The position numbers and the translations under genes are program-made. The notes beneath the pieces are model-generated. The model searched no databases, was not told the origin of the DNA, and was given only the letters and a program-made list of their open reading frames with translations. 36,450 bases of DNA from Amanita rubescens (Eukaryota > Basidiomycota > Agaricomycetes > Agaricales > Amanitaceae): contig WION01000532.1 in the NCBI GenBank assembly GCA_015039365.1, positions 1 through 36,450 of the forward strand, given 5' to 3'. Below are positions 22,248 to 34,800 of this stretch, one piece after another (position 1 is the first letter of the stretch; each line of letters opens with the position of its first letter).

Positions 22248-24399
22248 TTAATGGGAGACGTGACTGCCTCCCGTAAGCGCTCTCCATTGATTCCACAGGA
22301 TTTCACGAGATCTCTGGGTGCCAACTGCTCGTGCATATTGCACGACTTGCCAAACATCTTGGAAGTTGTTGGCCAACCCTAAGCTTATTCGGACCACTCC
22401 GATTTCCCTCCCCACGTTTCTTTCAACTTCGGAGAGTGTGACGCCGGCATAGAACCGTGCCATGACATCCTGGAGATCAAGCAGTGCCGCAGCACCTCCA
22501 GGGTTACAGACACAGCCCGTGCGGAGCGAAATGCACCGTTGCGAAGCGGAGTGTTCGATAAATGACAGAGGGAGAATCTCTCCGTCGGGCTGCAAGGATG
22601 CGTTAAGTAAAGAAACATACATATGGGGAAAGTGTGGGAACTCACATCTAGGAACAGAAGGGAAACAGTTGAACCAGTTTCAGACTGTTCGCCGATTGCT
22701 GTGACGCGCTTTTCCGGGAGCCGCGAGAGTATCCGTACGACAGGGTTTCCTGTTGTGTCATGTCGGAGGTCGGATAATGAGTTGATGAGATAATTTAGGA
22801 GACATGAGAGACGAAGGGGCAAAAAAGGAAGGTAGGCGGAGAGGAAACGAAGCCCTTCCGTAATCGCGGGAAGGCTAAGATAGTTGATCGTGCCGTCCTA
22901 AGAAGTGGAGTTAGCTAATTTGGAAAAGGAAAAGGAAGATCAGGGTTTACGTACCTCAAATCTTTCGTGTGGCTCATGTGCTCTAGTAACAATTGTACCT
23001 GGCACTTGCACGAGATCTACAGTTCCGCCTGCAAACCAAGGGCGTTTCAACTGTGCAAGGAACGATTTTTTCACAACTAGCGCTCCAACTCCGGTTGGAA
23101 AACCAAACATTTTGTAGAAAGAAACAGCCACCGCATCAACGGGGTAATCCGCCAGCGAGAAGGAAGACGTTGGAACGAGGGCCGCTGCATCGACTATTGT
23201 ATAATACCCCATGGATGTAGCGTATGCAGCGATGGACAAGGGATTTTTGCAATTGGAGATATTCGATTGACCAGTTAGTGCAAATAGGCTAGGCACTAGG
23301 ACTGGTGACTGCGGCCTATTGCGCAGGAGCACATTCTGAACAGATTGATCAAACCCAGAAATGCACAAAATCATTTGGCAGTACCTTTGCAGTTGAAAGA
23401 TTTAAACCTCCAGATGGCGTTGAGGGTATGTAACAAACGCTTGCCCCTTTATCAAGGGCGTATTCCCTTATTCCATGTAGCTACAGAATAATGTAAGGAT
23501 CGAATCGTAATCGTCGGCAAACAAAAACTGACGCTGTTGTGCGAATCAGTGCCAAGCACGTATGAGCTACCAGCAGCGAATGGGAATGACTCCCCAACAA
23601 GCTTGAGAGCAGCCGATGTATTCGCAGTGAAGATGACAGTGTAGTCCTTTGATGCATTGAAGAACCTGAGAACTTCTGCTCGAGCTTCATGTGCATATTC
23701 GGCGGACAATTTGGAGCTGGAGAGATAATTGTCAGCTGATTGATGCAACAGGGGTGGAGCCCTTGGGAAACTTGCCTATTGCTGACTGAATGTGTATTGC
23801 CAAGGATACTGCGGTGGAGAAAATCTGTGTGGGCTTTGATGAGACTCTCAGGATACAAAGCACCGCCCATATAGTCGACATATGTCTCCCCATTGCGGTC
23901 CAGCCGGGCGAAATCATTTCGACGCAGTGAATCCAGGGTCCATGTTAGCTTGTACTCTAGACGTTGGACATTAACTCATATACCAGGGGATAGGGGCAAG
24001 CGTACCTGGGAAGTCATGCAAAAATGCGTGGTAAGACTTAGTAGCCTCGTCAAGAGGAAGCTCAGGAGGGTTTGCAATGATTAGAGAGGAACGAAATGTT
24101 GTAGAGGGACGGGGGGTCGGACTCTCGCTCTTGTCCTGAGACTTCCTCGAGGCAATGAGTGCCGTCGTTTCATGGGTGGGGGAGTCGATCCTTTCCATTG
24201 TCGAGTCGACATTGGTGCACGTCAGATGCAGCTGGGATACGATTCCGGTAGGTTTGCTATGAAACACGGATCGCCTCCTCGACGAGCACGGAATGTTGGA
24301 AGATGATGCATTCCCCATGGATGACTGGTGTGCAGGGCTTGCTTTCGAGGTAGGGTAAGGATAGCTTGATTCCGTCAACCCGATGATGCCGACAGACAT
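22248..24399 (-). CDS. Molybdenum-cofactor-sulfurase-like PLP enzyme (class V aminotransferase fold, no MOSC dom.)
   Basis: Seven exons (24006-24399, 23776-23956, 23533-23716, 23385-23480, 22955-23335, 22646-22897, 22248-22589) give 609 residues, all in phase. After a Ser-rich N-terminus of about 130 residues comes the NifS-like domain of MOCOS/HxB: YVDYMGGALYPESL, GNTHSVSNSS, IFTANTSAALKLVGESFPF. The presumed PLP lysine lies in VSFYKMFGFPTGVGAL, and the sulfur-carrying cysteine motif RTGCVCNPGG is present. Full MOCOS proteins are about 800-850 residues with a C-terminal MOSC domain; here the frame stops soon after the transferase domain, so that domain is absent. It may be a cysteine desulfurase-like enzyme whose target is unknown. 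The second intron has a GC donor (GCAAGT). It is divergent from the pseudouridine synthase gene. Confidence 0.9.
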
Positions 24400-25882
24400 T
24401 TATATATAGAAGCGTTGACCCAAAAAGAGACCCGAACTCGACTGTGTGAAGGCAAAATGTTGAAAAGAGCGGAAAAGGAGTAGCGTCTTCACTTTAAGCA
24501 AATATGGGCAAGGTCAAGCTGATCGTTCCAGATCGTGCCGCTTTCGTATCAAACGGAGGCAACCAGATTTTCATCTTACAAGGAGCACAGGGTCGATTGC
24601 TCCTGAAACTATATTTGATATATCCCTTATCCCCATGCACATCTTGAACGTTCATGTAAATATCGTATACAGTGTGTCAACTGACTTACAGCCTGTCAAA
24701 GGTGGCCGTGCTCAGAAGGAACGACAATGTAGTATCCTCAGAGTCAATACCAGCCCGCATATTCTAAGCGCATTTTCGTTGGCTGCCCAACGATCATGAT
24801 CATGATAGGGACTACTCTGCAACCATCTGTCGTAATATAGTTACCTCACGGAAAAAAAATTAGTGGAGGGCCGGGAGGGGTCGGGTTACATGTGACCAGT
24901 CAACCCTGGTCAACCCTTGGCGAATCATGCACTACTCCGCAATGGCATGAATCCGTACATGTCTTCCGCGACACTCTATGACAGTTATTCACGTGTTCGC
25001 ATAACAGCCTAGAAGAAGTAGACGAGAACCAAGCGTGATAACACTATGATAACAGTAAATGATAGACCTTGCCCACGACCCTAGCCCCTTATGTCATTCG
25101 GCTATCTGGGAAATCCCCAAATACAAAAAAAAACGGCCAATCAGTAACGTATCTGTACTCTAGTGCAATACACAGCAGAATGATCCTGAACGGCCATAAG
25201 ACGTTCGGCAGCGCCCACAATATAGAAACCATAGCCAGTACTTACTTGGACCTTTTGGTGGTTGTGGACGAGACCAAAAAAGGCATAGAAAAACCTTCAA
25301 TCTGGCGCACATGTGCTGGCGTCACTTAAGCTAATTCTCGGATCCGGATTCCACTATTAAAATCACAGCCTCGCGAACGACATTAATACTCTATCATCTG
25401 CAGTAAACCGAATTCATCACATCAATCAGCGAGTAGAGCTCGTGTTGATACCGCCGGTGACACTCAAGATGACATAGTGTGTAAAATACGGCGAGACATC
25501 GCATGAATACTTCTAGAATTCTTCTTCCATGAATTTTTGGGCGTGTTCAGCCGAGGTAGTACAGTGGACTAAGCCTTTAAATTTCTAAAGCCCCGAGAGG
25601 TAAGACGAATGTTGGACGTTAGACAGTGGACAAGTGACAAGTGACATCGAGTTCTGTCTCCGCCTTAATTTACGATGAGTCGACAAGTTGGCATTTTTCA
25701 AGCGTCCAATCACTTCGAAACAATACTGTCTGACGTTGGTCAGATTCCCAATTTTTATGACCTTTGGTATAACAGATCTGCTGCAGAAAATACATCCATC
25801 AACGAGGAAGCGTATTCCTTGCATCTCGCGAACGGCGAAGGAGCAGTTCAAACGAGTGATTTCAAGTCTGATCCGGGCTGCC
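24400..25882. other. Divergent intergenic region
   Basis: Lies between two diverging genes and should hold both promoters. A 47-codon frame at 24504-24647 (plus, MGKVKLIVPDRAAF) and longer frames at 25069-25329 and 25675-25971 have no recognisable domain. The frame open from 25688 continues into the pseudouridine synthase and could extend its N-terminus by 65 residues. Confidence 0.4.
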
Positions 25883-28069
25883 ATGCACAACGATCCGTCA
25901 ATTATTCTGAAAGAAACCCCTGGTCTGCGGAAGGTGCCTCCGTACTGGTATCCTTATACAACGATGGCTAAAATGCGATGGTTGGGTCGTGAAATTTTGG
26001 AAGTTGTTTCGACTGAGTTTCGAGATCGATCAATGGAGTACTATGTGTGTTATCACATCTTGCCACTCTGTCCACAGGATAACGTAGTGACAGAGGTACG
26101 CGTTGGAATCTGGTGTGACCACTATCAATGGGAGAATTGCGAAGCCAGACACAGTAATTCGTGACGGCGACCGGATAGAGTATGGCCCTGCTTTCTTTCT
26201 GCAATTTTATCCTCAAGCCATTCCATACAGAAACGTCGTCCACCGCCATGAGCCTCCAGTCACGTCGCAACGTATTAAAATCCTCCACCACGATGTAGAA
26301 AGAGAATTCATCGTCATTGATAAACCAGGCAGCATTGTTTGTTCTGCCATCACTCACACACAGGTTGTAAATGACTTTCTATTCCAGCCTGTCCATGCAT
26401 CGGGGCGGTATCACAAGAACAGTCTCATCGAGATACTTGTTGGCGAGTTGGGATATGAGAAAGTATATCGTACGTTCCGTCCGGCTGCCAAGTTGCTGTC
26501 TGACCTGATTTTTGATAAATTATTCAAGCCGTAAACAGATTAGACCGGCTAACTTCAGGCTTGATGATTATTCCACTATCCGCCGACTGTGCTCGCATAC
26601 TTACAGCAGAATTTCAGGCCGGAACTGTCCGTAAGGAATATATTGCTAGATGTAAAGGCAAATTCCCCGAGTATGTTCTGATCTCGGACGAAGCAATGGC
26701 CGCACTAACGTAAGAAAGGACGGAGATAGTGTGCGAAGAGTCACTCTTGACCGTGGATCGTCAAATGGGATTAAATATAGTCCACCCCAAGGGCAAGGTG
26801 CGTAACTCGTCCGGGGATAACTCCACTACTCACTAAATGCGTATATGAATATATAGCCAGCCAAGACAGTTTTTAATTTGCTACATTATGACGCTAACAC
26901 GAATACCAGTGTGATACGGTGTAAGTATTGTGCTATGCCACGAAATCTATTAATAGAGTGCTCGGTCCTAGGTCGACCATTCACAGGACGGTGTAAGCGC
27001 AATTTTCGGATTTACATGTAGAATGACGTCGACTAAAGCTGGTTAGCTCACCAACTTAGGGTACATCTTCAATTCCTAGGGCACCCTATCGCCAACGATC
27101 CTGTCTATACGGATAACAAGATTTGGGTATGTTGCACAACTTCCGTAATTTGTATCCCCGAATCTTATAATGTGTCAGGGAGATAAACTAGGAGCAGGCG
27201 GCATTGATGTCGTTCCTAGTGATGCACGCTCGGCACCAGAGCCACCTCCACATCTGCAGTCCATGACAGAGCTGGAAGGCAATCCTGAGTCACTTTCCAA
27301 TACGCCTGGAATGCAAGACAATACATCCTCTGATATGCCACATCAAAAATTATTACCCCGTCAAACCGGGGAGGACATCGGCATGGGTTCTCCAGTTCCG
27401 CTGTCCAGCGAGGCTGTTGGGATCATCACGAGACTTAGAAATAAGAAGGTGCATCTCGAATTCTATCTTACACCGTGTGATTTAATGTCGTACTAGGATG
27501 AAGACGAAGATTGGGGCCGATGGCGGGATGTCATTTTTCGCGCCAAAGGAGCGTTATCGCCAAAAGGCTTGAATATCAAGCCACCACCTCCGCAGAACCG
27601 AAGAAAGCGCGGAGGAAAGGGTGAATTTACAAATCCGAAACACGTATGTCACCCACCGGAGTCCACAGACGCGGAGAATGATACCAAAACGGGCGTGACG
27701 TCCAATATTAAATCCGAAGTTAACCATGATAATGAAACGGCCGCTTCATGGCTGTCAACTAGTTCGCCAGAAGGAGACAAAGATACCCTAGTATCACCTA
27801 ATGACCAAGAAGCACAGCAAGAAAGACGGCAACTAAACATGTCCGAGGCGCTTGAGAAAGTGTCACTCGAGCCTGAAGCAGGGAAGGAACTCGTTAAGGA
27901 ATCTGGAAATCTGTACTGTCCAGAATGCTACTTGCCGCTGCACCCCGATCCTAGGCCCGAAAAGCTCTACATCTTTCTCCATGCGCTTAAGTATACCACT
28001 AGTTTGGGGGGATTCGAGACAGAAATGCCCGAGTGGGCAGCTAAGGGTTGGATATGGGACCAGTCGTAA
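25883..28069 (+). CDS. tRNA pseudouridine synthase, RluA family (Pus9/Rib2-type)
   Basis: Eleven exons (25883-26044, 26094-26179, 26231-26336, 26388-26469, 26529-26670, 26719-26797, 26857-26920, 26972-26992, 27047-27126, 27179-27448, 27497-28069) give 554 residues in phase. It begins with [27 protein letters not shown] and an S4-like RNA-binding stretch ([24 protein letters not shown]). The catalytic motif [10 protein letters not shown] holds the essential Asp, and [18 protein letters not shown] is the conserved RluA motif. Family members isomerise U32 in cytosolic and mitochondrial tRNAs. The C-terminal 250 residues are low-complexity, ending in [15 protein letters not shown]. The riboflavin deaminase domain found in yeast Rib2 is absent. 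Exon 8 is a 21-nt microexon. An upstream in-frame ATG at 25688 is an alternative start. Its stop is 71 bp from the convergent cwc15 stop. Confidence 0.92.
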
Positions 28070-28140
28070 AGCAGCACTAAGCTTATACATGTGCATGAAT
28101 ATGATTGCAATCACGAATACGATACATAGGTATACAAAGG

Positions 28141-29170
28141 TCACTAGTACGAAATAAGACAAGGCACAAAACAGTTGGCAAAGCTGCTTACTTTGATGAA
28201 TCTTGACATGAATTTTCTGTCGCAAAAGATGTGAGCTAATGATTGCAGGTGACAGCTCGGAACTTACTTATGAAATTCGGTGCGCAGTAGATCGTTTACA
28301 AAATGACCTGAAGGCTTATCCCTAGTATTCATGGCCTGGTTCTTGAATATTAGATCTGACGATCTAGTCAAACGAAATTCTAAGCAACATATGGGAGGAT
28401 TACATACCATCATCCCATCGCCGCTTGACTGCAAAGGTTCCGGGTGCAGTCGTATTAAGGCCTGCAGGTGATTGACCCAAAGCGGCGGCCAAATTCAATA
28501 ATGGATTCTTTGTTGCAATATCAATTTCCCGTGCTGCAGCGTCTTGCGCCGATTGCTCTTGTTCCAACCGTGCCTTCTCTTCTGCTCGCTGTCGTTTAAT
28601 CCTCTCCAGCTCTTTTAGTAACTCATCTGTGTCATCCTCGTCGTCGGATTCTTCTTCACTGTTCCAAAGTAAACAATAATTTGAATGTGTCACTTGGCAC
28701 CTAACGAACCTTTCTTCTTCCTCTTCCTCTTCTCTGCTCTTGCTATTGGTCTTCTCGTTCTCACCCTCACTCTCCGAGTCCTCTTTGTCCAGCGCCAACG
28801 CCTCTTGTAGCAACTTTCGCCTCTTATTCGTCTCCTCGTCTTCTATGACTTTAACTTCCCGATTCTCGACCGATGGCTTTCCTTCGAGAGTAAGCGGCGG
28901 CTTTCCCTCCGCCTTGCGCTTTTTATTTCGGGCTTCCATTTCTGCGACAAGGAGCTCCGCACGAAGATCTCGTTTCTTGACTTCATCTGCTGATGTCTGC
29001 CCTACCTGTCTTCATAACAACTTCAGGAAGTAGGCCAGAAATACATTTAATGCTTACCGAAACTTGAGTTTCGTATGGGCAGCCATGTCGCGCACAGAAT
29101 ACTGGCGTGATCCACCCTTGACATCCCTTGCCTGCGCAGGGTCCCATGTTGGTCTGTGGGCTGTAGACAT
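28141..29170 (-). CDS. cwc15: Pre-mRNA-splicing factor Cwc15
   Basis: Six exons (29058-29170, 28710-29009, 28408-28658, 28268-28355, 28192-28216, 28141-28143) give 259 residues. The N-terminus MSTAHRPTWDPAQARDVKGG and the C-terminus (VNDLLRTEFHKKFMSRFIK) are the family hallmarks. The middle is an acidic, Glu/Asp-rich linker. Cwc15 is a component of the spliceosome-activating NineTeen/Prp19-associated complex and threads between the RNA and protein core. The last intron (28144-28191) falls exactly between the final lysine codon and the stop, so the final exon contributes only TGA. Without that splice the frame reads on for about 16 residues. Exon 2 starts at ACAG (acceptor 29010), which preserves the expected FRQVGQTSADEV; the AG four bases further would create a stop. 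Confidence 0.95.
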
Positions 29171-29466
29171 GACTGGTACAAGTGTGTGTGCGAAGAGGCT
29201 TTGCTAATACTATGAATGAATTCGACGAACTTCGTTTCTCAAATTGGGGAATATTTTCCCAGGGAAAGATACGTGACCTCTATTTTGATTCTACATAGTA
29301 AATGTTGTAGAAGCCAGCCTTGTATCGAGACAATATTAAATGAATACAACACTAGTCCGTATATAAGACCACGTTTTAGTTTAAACGATGGCTGTCTTTA
29401 AAGTCATTCATTGTAGTAAAATGAATGGACGAATTGTTGAGTAAAAAAAGTCCATGAAGTCCAAAT

Positions 29467-31315
29467 TCAGAATAGGCAAACATAGTTACTTGGGAAAATA
29501 TGTCTTCCAGGCTCTCTTCTGGCTTCGTCCAACAGTTCTCCGCTCCACCAGCCATCGTCTGGGGTTTCTGTAACCGCGATGATGTCCCCGGTTTGGAAAT
29601 CAAACTCTTCTTCAATTGTAGCTCTATAATCGTAAAGCGCTTTGACTAAGAAACGGTCAAGTCAGTAATGGACGACTAGAAATGAAATTAACTTGGACGC
29701 ACCCAAGAACAAAATTTGATTGCCTGCATCGGTTACTGGAACAGGAGGTTGAACCGGTGCCGGTGGTTCCCGAATAACGCGATTGCTCCCATGTGGTACA
29801 GCAGGTAGAGGCTGGGATTCTCTTCGAAGCGACATCCCGCGACGCATCGGACGCCGAGGCTCTTCAGGTATAGGCGGAGGTGGTGGTATATTGAGCATAT
29901 TTACCTGACTAGAGTAAGAGGTACTCGGTTGTACAATCTGAGGTCTTGTTTGTGCAGGCGCGTTTTGCCTCGTGTCGTATCCATTCGTAGACCGAGATGG
30001 TTGAAGGCCATTAACGCCGTTCGCGCGAACGTCGGCCTGTGTGCTGGAACTGCTTTGTATCGCCTGGGGCGTTGCTGCAGGGGGTGTTTGGTATCTGGGT
30101 TCCGCGTTTGGAGCAGGTGGCGTTGCCTGCCCTACAGGCGCGTTCTGATAGACGGCTTCCGGCTTACGCGAAATACGTTCGTATCGGACGACTCGATATG
30201 ATGTAGGAGCTGCAATCAGCTGTTGTTTCTGAGGATCACCCGTGACGAACATAGGTGGCTCAGTCACTCGACTTCCTGTCCCATACGCATCGACGAATGC
30301 TAATAGTTCCCTGTCGGGTTCAAGCATATCCAATGCAGTGCGGATTTTTTCGCATGCCTGAAATAGAGTTAGCCTGATGCAGGCATAGCACTGCCTCTAG
30401 CGCACCTCATCGTCTTGAACACAAATTGTTGATATCATGTTAGCGTAATTCCAGACGTTGTCTTTCATCAATTCCATTCTTTCCTCTTCGAGATCTTGAC
30501 AATCGTCACTGAATGTTTTCCAATCTGTTTCCCATTCTTTTGATTGATCTGAGAGCCCCCTCACGAAACTGGCGTAGTCCTTCTCGTTTGCTTTGACCGT
30601 CTCCAGCGCCCTCCTTAGTTTGACCTGTAGCCTATCCAAATCTTGACCTTGCAGTTGAGCAGCCTGTTGTTTGTATGTTTTTATGCGCACGCAGTCCCCC
30701 TCATACTTTTCCCGGGCCTTCGCAACATATGATGCTTGACTTTGCTTCGCTTTCAATTTTTTCTCTATCGGCGACTGCGAAGTACGCTTGCGCTCGATCT
30801 GCTTCTCGTGAAATCGTGCAACGGGCTCCACCAACTCCCGTCGTATGTTTAATGCCAGTCGCATGTGTGATTCGGATTGCCGGTGTGTTTCGATCGCCAG
30901 TGTTTGTAGCGAATTCTTCAATTCACTTCAGACGAGTGATAAGACCTCAGTTTCCGGCTTGTCAGATATGACGTACCCAGTTTCATCGACACCAATGGGC
31001 GTCCGCGCTAGAGCGGCTAAACGCTTTCCAAATTCTTCTTCCAATATCGCACTATTTTCCACTTAGCGCTTTTGGGCGCTTGTCAGCGGTGACGACGTAC
31101 CGTTGGGTCCAGAAGTTCTGCAGTTCATCACTCGTCTTCATCGCACTTTTCATCCGCGTGAAAAGTACATTTGCACCCTCGTCCCCCTCTCCCCAGAAAG
31201 AGTTACAAAAATCCCGTGAACCGCTAGGGTATGGATCATTTGCATAATCCTGGAGGATAGAATAGTTGGATATTGTCGAAGTAGACTGTTGCGCTCGCAC
31301 TACCGTTGCTGCCAT
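29467..31315 (-). CDS. F-BAR and SH3 domain protein (Cdc15/Imp2/Hof1-like family)
   Basis: Five exons (31101-31315, 30977-31051, 30406-30925, 29703-30357, 29467-29645) give 547 residues in phase. The FCH/F-BAR domain covers about residues 20-290: DFCNSFWGEGDEGANVLFTRM, RAILEEEFGKRLAALART, then long amphipathic helices. A disordered Pro/Ser/Gln-rich linker holds NIPPPPPIPEEP. A C-terminal SH3 domain (about 489-547) reads VKALYDYRATIEEEFDFQTGDII...DDGWWSGEL...FPSNYVCLF. Such proteins bend membranes and recruit actin factors at cell-division or endocytic sites. A single SH3 fits Cdc15/Imp2/Hof1, not Bzz1, which has two; the protein is somewhat shorter than Hof1 or Imp2, so the exact ortholog is uncertain. 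Confidence 0.92.
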
Positions 31316-31859
31316 GCAGAGTATCGGATACAGTTAAATCTCGAGCGTATATATGACCAAAGTGACAGATTTGATGGGAAGATAGCGCAGCGTACTAATC
31401 TGTTACCGGTTTCAGGCAAGCGTCACCATCATCATCATTTCATTCCCAATTACCAACCTCTTGTATATTCTCTGACCCTGGGGCGGTGTTCATTTCATTC
31501 CGACTCAACAGGCTGCACACTCTTGTTTTGTCATAAAGAGCTACCCGGAAATGCGCCGATTATTGTGCTAAGAGCCCCGACTTGGGCGCTTCTTCAACTC
31601 TAGTACTTGTTCACTTGCAACTACTATTCTGACAATATGGCTAGCAATGCCCGACTCGGTAATTTTAGAAATGCGGAGCAGTAATGAAGCGCACAGCCAG
31701 TAATGTACCTTTCTCAATAAAGTCCGTGTTTTAAAGAGTCCGGATCATATTCAACCAGCGGGATTGACAAAGTACCTAACGCGACGTTACGCTCCGCCCA
31801 ACTCATACAGTCTGATACGCCAATTTTCTCCCCGAGAGAGTTCCGGTTTTGGTACTTTG
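31316..31859. other. Spacer between F-BAR gene and elp1 3' end
   Basis: Contains the F-BAR promoter and the probable elp1 3' untranslated region. No separate gene is seen. Confidence 0.5.
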
Positions 31860-34800
31860 TCAATGGGATTCACGGTCCTTAGTTCTCTCCCTCTCCTCCA
31901 TCCGTGCAGCCCAGCTATCGATGGGCGGAACGTCTTCATCCGTGGCCTTTGTCCAGACTTCTTCGAGTGCCTTTCCGAGCTCTTCCTCAAACTCACTCAG
32001 CTCTGCTTGCAACGCTCGACCTTCTTCTCGATGTTCGGATGTGAATTGGAAGAGGTACGGCAGGACATCACGGGCTTCATCTGATCAATCATATGTTAGC
32101 ACCAGACTCATGAGATATGGTCTGCTCAGGAACTTACCTCGAGTAGTGTTAAATCTACCAACCAGTTTGGTGATGGACTTGAGAAGATATTCCTCTTCGT
32201 CCACCGTCCCTTTCCGACCTGAGCCAACCTTCCTCTCCAGCTTTCTCTTTGAACGTGAACTCCTTCTGTATGTAGTGTGAACAAAACTGTCTCCCTGCAC
32301 ATTTGTATCCACGTACTTGGATGTTCTCGAAACTGTACTAGGCGCTGCAGTATATCTTGTGAATGTTGTTGCTGGCATGGATATATCCGTCATTACATCG
32401 ACGTTGTGAAGAGTCGGGTCATCTGTTCCGTAGAATGCGTCTGGAAACACATTAAGATAATCAAACGATAAGGACAAAGCAGTTATACCTGGCTCCTCGA
32501 CTTTTCTTATCCGGAGTTCACGAATACGGTTGAGCTGTTTGCGAAGTTGCTCTCGCATTTCTCCAAGGTCCTCCGATATCTGTGCTCTACCACCCAGAGC
32601 CGCAGGATAGACAATATCCTCTATAAGCTCTGGTTGGCCATTTATTGCTATCTATAGCATACCACCTTGAATGTGCGACCAAATGTGTTATTCAAAATTA
32701 CTCACGACGCGACGGGCTTCGGAAAAGCAGTTGCCCTCGACGAACGCAATCACTGCCTGCCTTACGTCCTTTGCGTAGTCCAGTAACACTTGCCCAGCTT
32801 CGGAGTGTCTTTTCTTTGACACAAGATCATCTAAAGGGCGGGTACATTCGTCACAAGTTGAAAGGGCACGTCGTCATTATATCATACCTGCCATTCGATA
32901 TCCAACGTCAATTATCTCTTCTTCCGGTACCTCAAGTATAGAGGCAATCGTAAAGACTTCTCTCCATTCAAGCGCTCGTTCATGAGCCTTCATAGCTTTC
33001 GGTAGTTTTTGCGCCTCAACGTATACTTTTGACGAGCATCAGTATGCATTGAGATGGAACGAGGATAAACGATCTTACCGACAGCTGCAGATCTAAATTC
33101 TCGTCTATCGAATAACCAATCTCCATACAGCTCCAGAATCGTCTACTGCAGCGTCAGTCACTGTAAAATCCACTCAAAAATCCTAACATACGTTGTACTC
33201 ATCCGTATTTCTCCATATCGATAAAGCGGGTTCGTACAGTTGATAATCGTCAATGTACTTGATGGCTTCTTGGAAGTGCTCGGGGCCTATCGGAAAGTTT
33301 TATCCCCAAAACCAGTGCATAGACGTGAACAATTACCGGCCAAATGTAGGTTCCTGAGAGCCTTTTCTCTGCGTTTGAGGTGATCGTCGATACGAAAACG
33401 TTGATAAAACTTGTCCAGGGCGCGCAATTCTCGAAGGAATGGTAGGTATTCCCGAGGATCCTACAAATGCGCACTCTTAGACCATAATTTACAGTCAAGT
33501 CGCGAGGTGTTACCTTTTGTGAATGCTGAGCAATCATAAGTACGAGCGAAAAATCGTACATCCCAAAGGCCGTGTTGAATAGTAGATCAACATCTACTAA
33601 GAATATGATGTATTTGACTGCATCTTCAACGATGTTAGGGTGTTCCTCTGTTACTAGTTGTCACTGGACGAAATATCACGAAAGGTCAATATCTTACTCC
33701 GCAATCTTAGCAATAAGGCGAGACCGGATTCGTGGTCTGGCGGTGTCTTCACAACAAAGGCAGTGAGGATGGAGTTGACGTATTTTGTTAAGCTAATATT
33801 TTCAAGTTCGGTGCGCACGGCATCGCAGACTTGCGCATTCGTTTCTTTAGGCAGAGATCCTCGACTGTGAAAAGCATAAGATAAATCTAAAACGTGAGGT
33901 CGGGTACGTACCCGATAACAGTCAAGAAAAGGTTGATAGTAGTCTACTTCGTCCACCTGCTTCACGAACGATGCCACGCGGTCGAAAAATGCCTTCGGGT
34001 CGTGTTCCACTAGCACCGTGAGATCTATGCGGTGCTTGCGGCATGCAAGAAATGCTTTTCGATAGTTTCCTCTAAATTCCGCGCTTAGTGTAAATAATAA
34101 TGGCATATGTGAAATTCGCATACGCGTCGAGGTCTTGCTTGAACTACCTCCATTACCAATGGACGAGGATTGATTGTTTCCAAGTTTCCGCGAGGCATTT
34201 GCAGTATCAAGCTCATAGAACTTGGCACAGCCATCACGATCCGCGATCCCCGTTCAACCTTCCTTGTTTCCCAAGTACTCGCCATACTCTTGACTTCGTC
34301 TTCGGTGACAGAAAGCACTGATTGCAGGACATTGAGGGGAACAAACCAAGCATCGTGAGCACTCGTCGTGTAAATTACGAATCCAGACGCAATTGTGAAG
34401 GATGTTGCGTTTGGGGCCAATACTTTTGGCTCGTGTCCTCTTCCTGTGACATAAAGCTTTCCACGTGCGCCTAAACCGACATACAGACATTGCGGGGAGT
34501 CAGCAATTGTGCTGCTCAAGGGAACTGCGCGCGTAAGCAAACAGAATTCAGGAAAAGTGCCGCCAGCATTTATTCTATCTAGAGTCTGGGGATCAACTGC
34601 TTTTATGAGCCTTGCTGAATATATACGAGGAATATGGAAACACACATTCGTGAATTTCGCCTTTTGAATCCTGTACAGCGATGGCAGGATGAACGGAGAT
34701 CAATCGACTGCTCTGCATCATAAGTAACTCTCGCTGCTGGACGTCCACCGTGCCGTCCTTGTCCACTTTGACAGTAGCAATGATATTGACTTCTTGTGAA

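Noticed and set aside
22940..23374. Single-frame reading of the sulfurase gene as several small proteins
   Set aside because: These are exons of one seven-exon gene; splice junctions join them in phase.
25883..28069. Bifunctional riboflavin deaminase/pseudouridine synthase (Rib2) call
   Set aside because: Only the pseudouridine synthase domain is visible; the C-terminal part lacks the deaminase zinc-binding motif.
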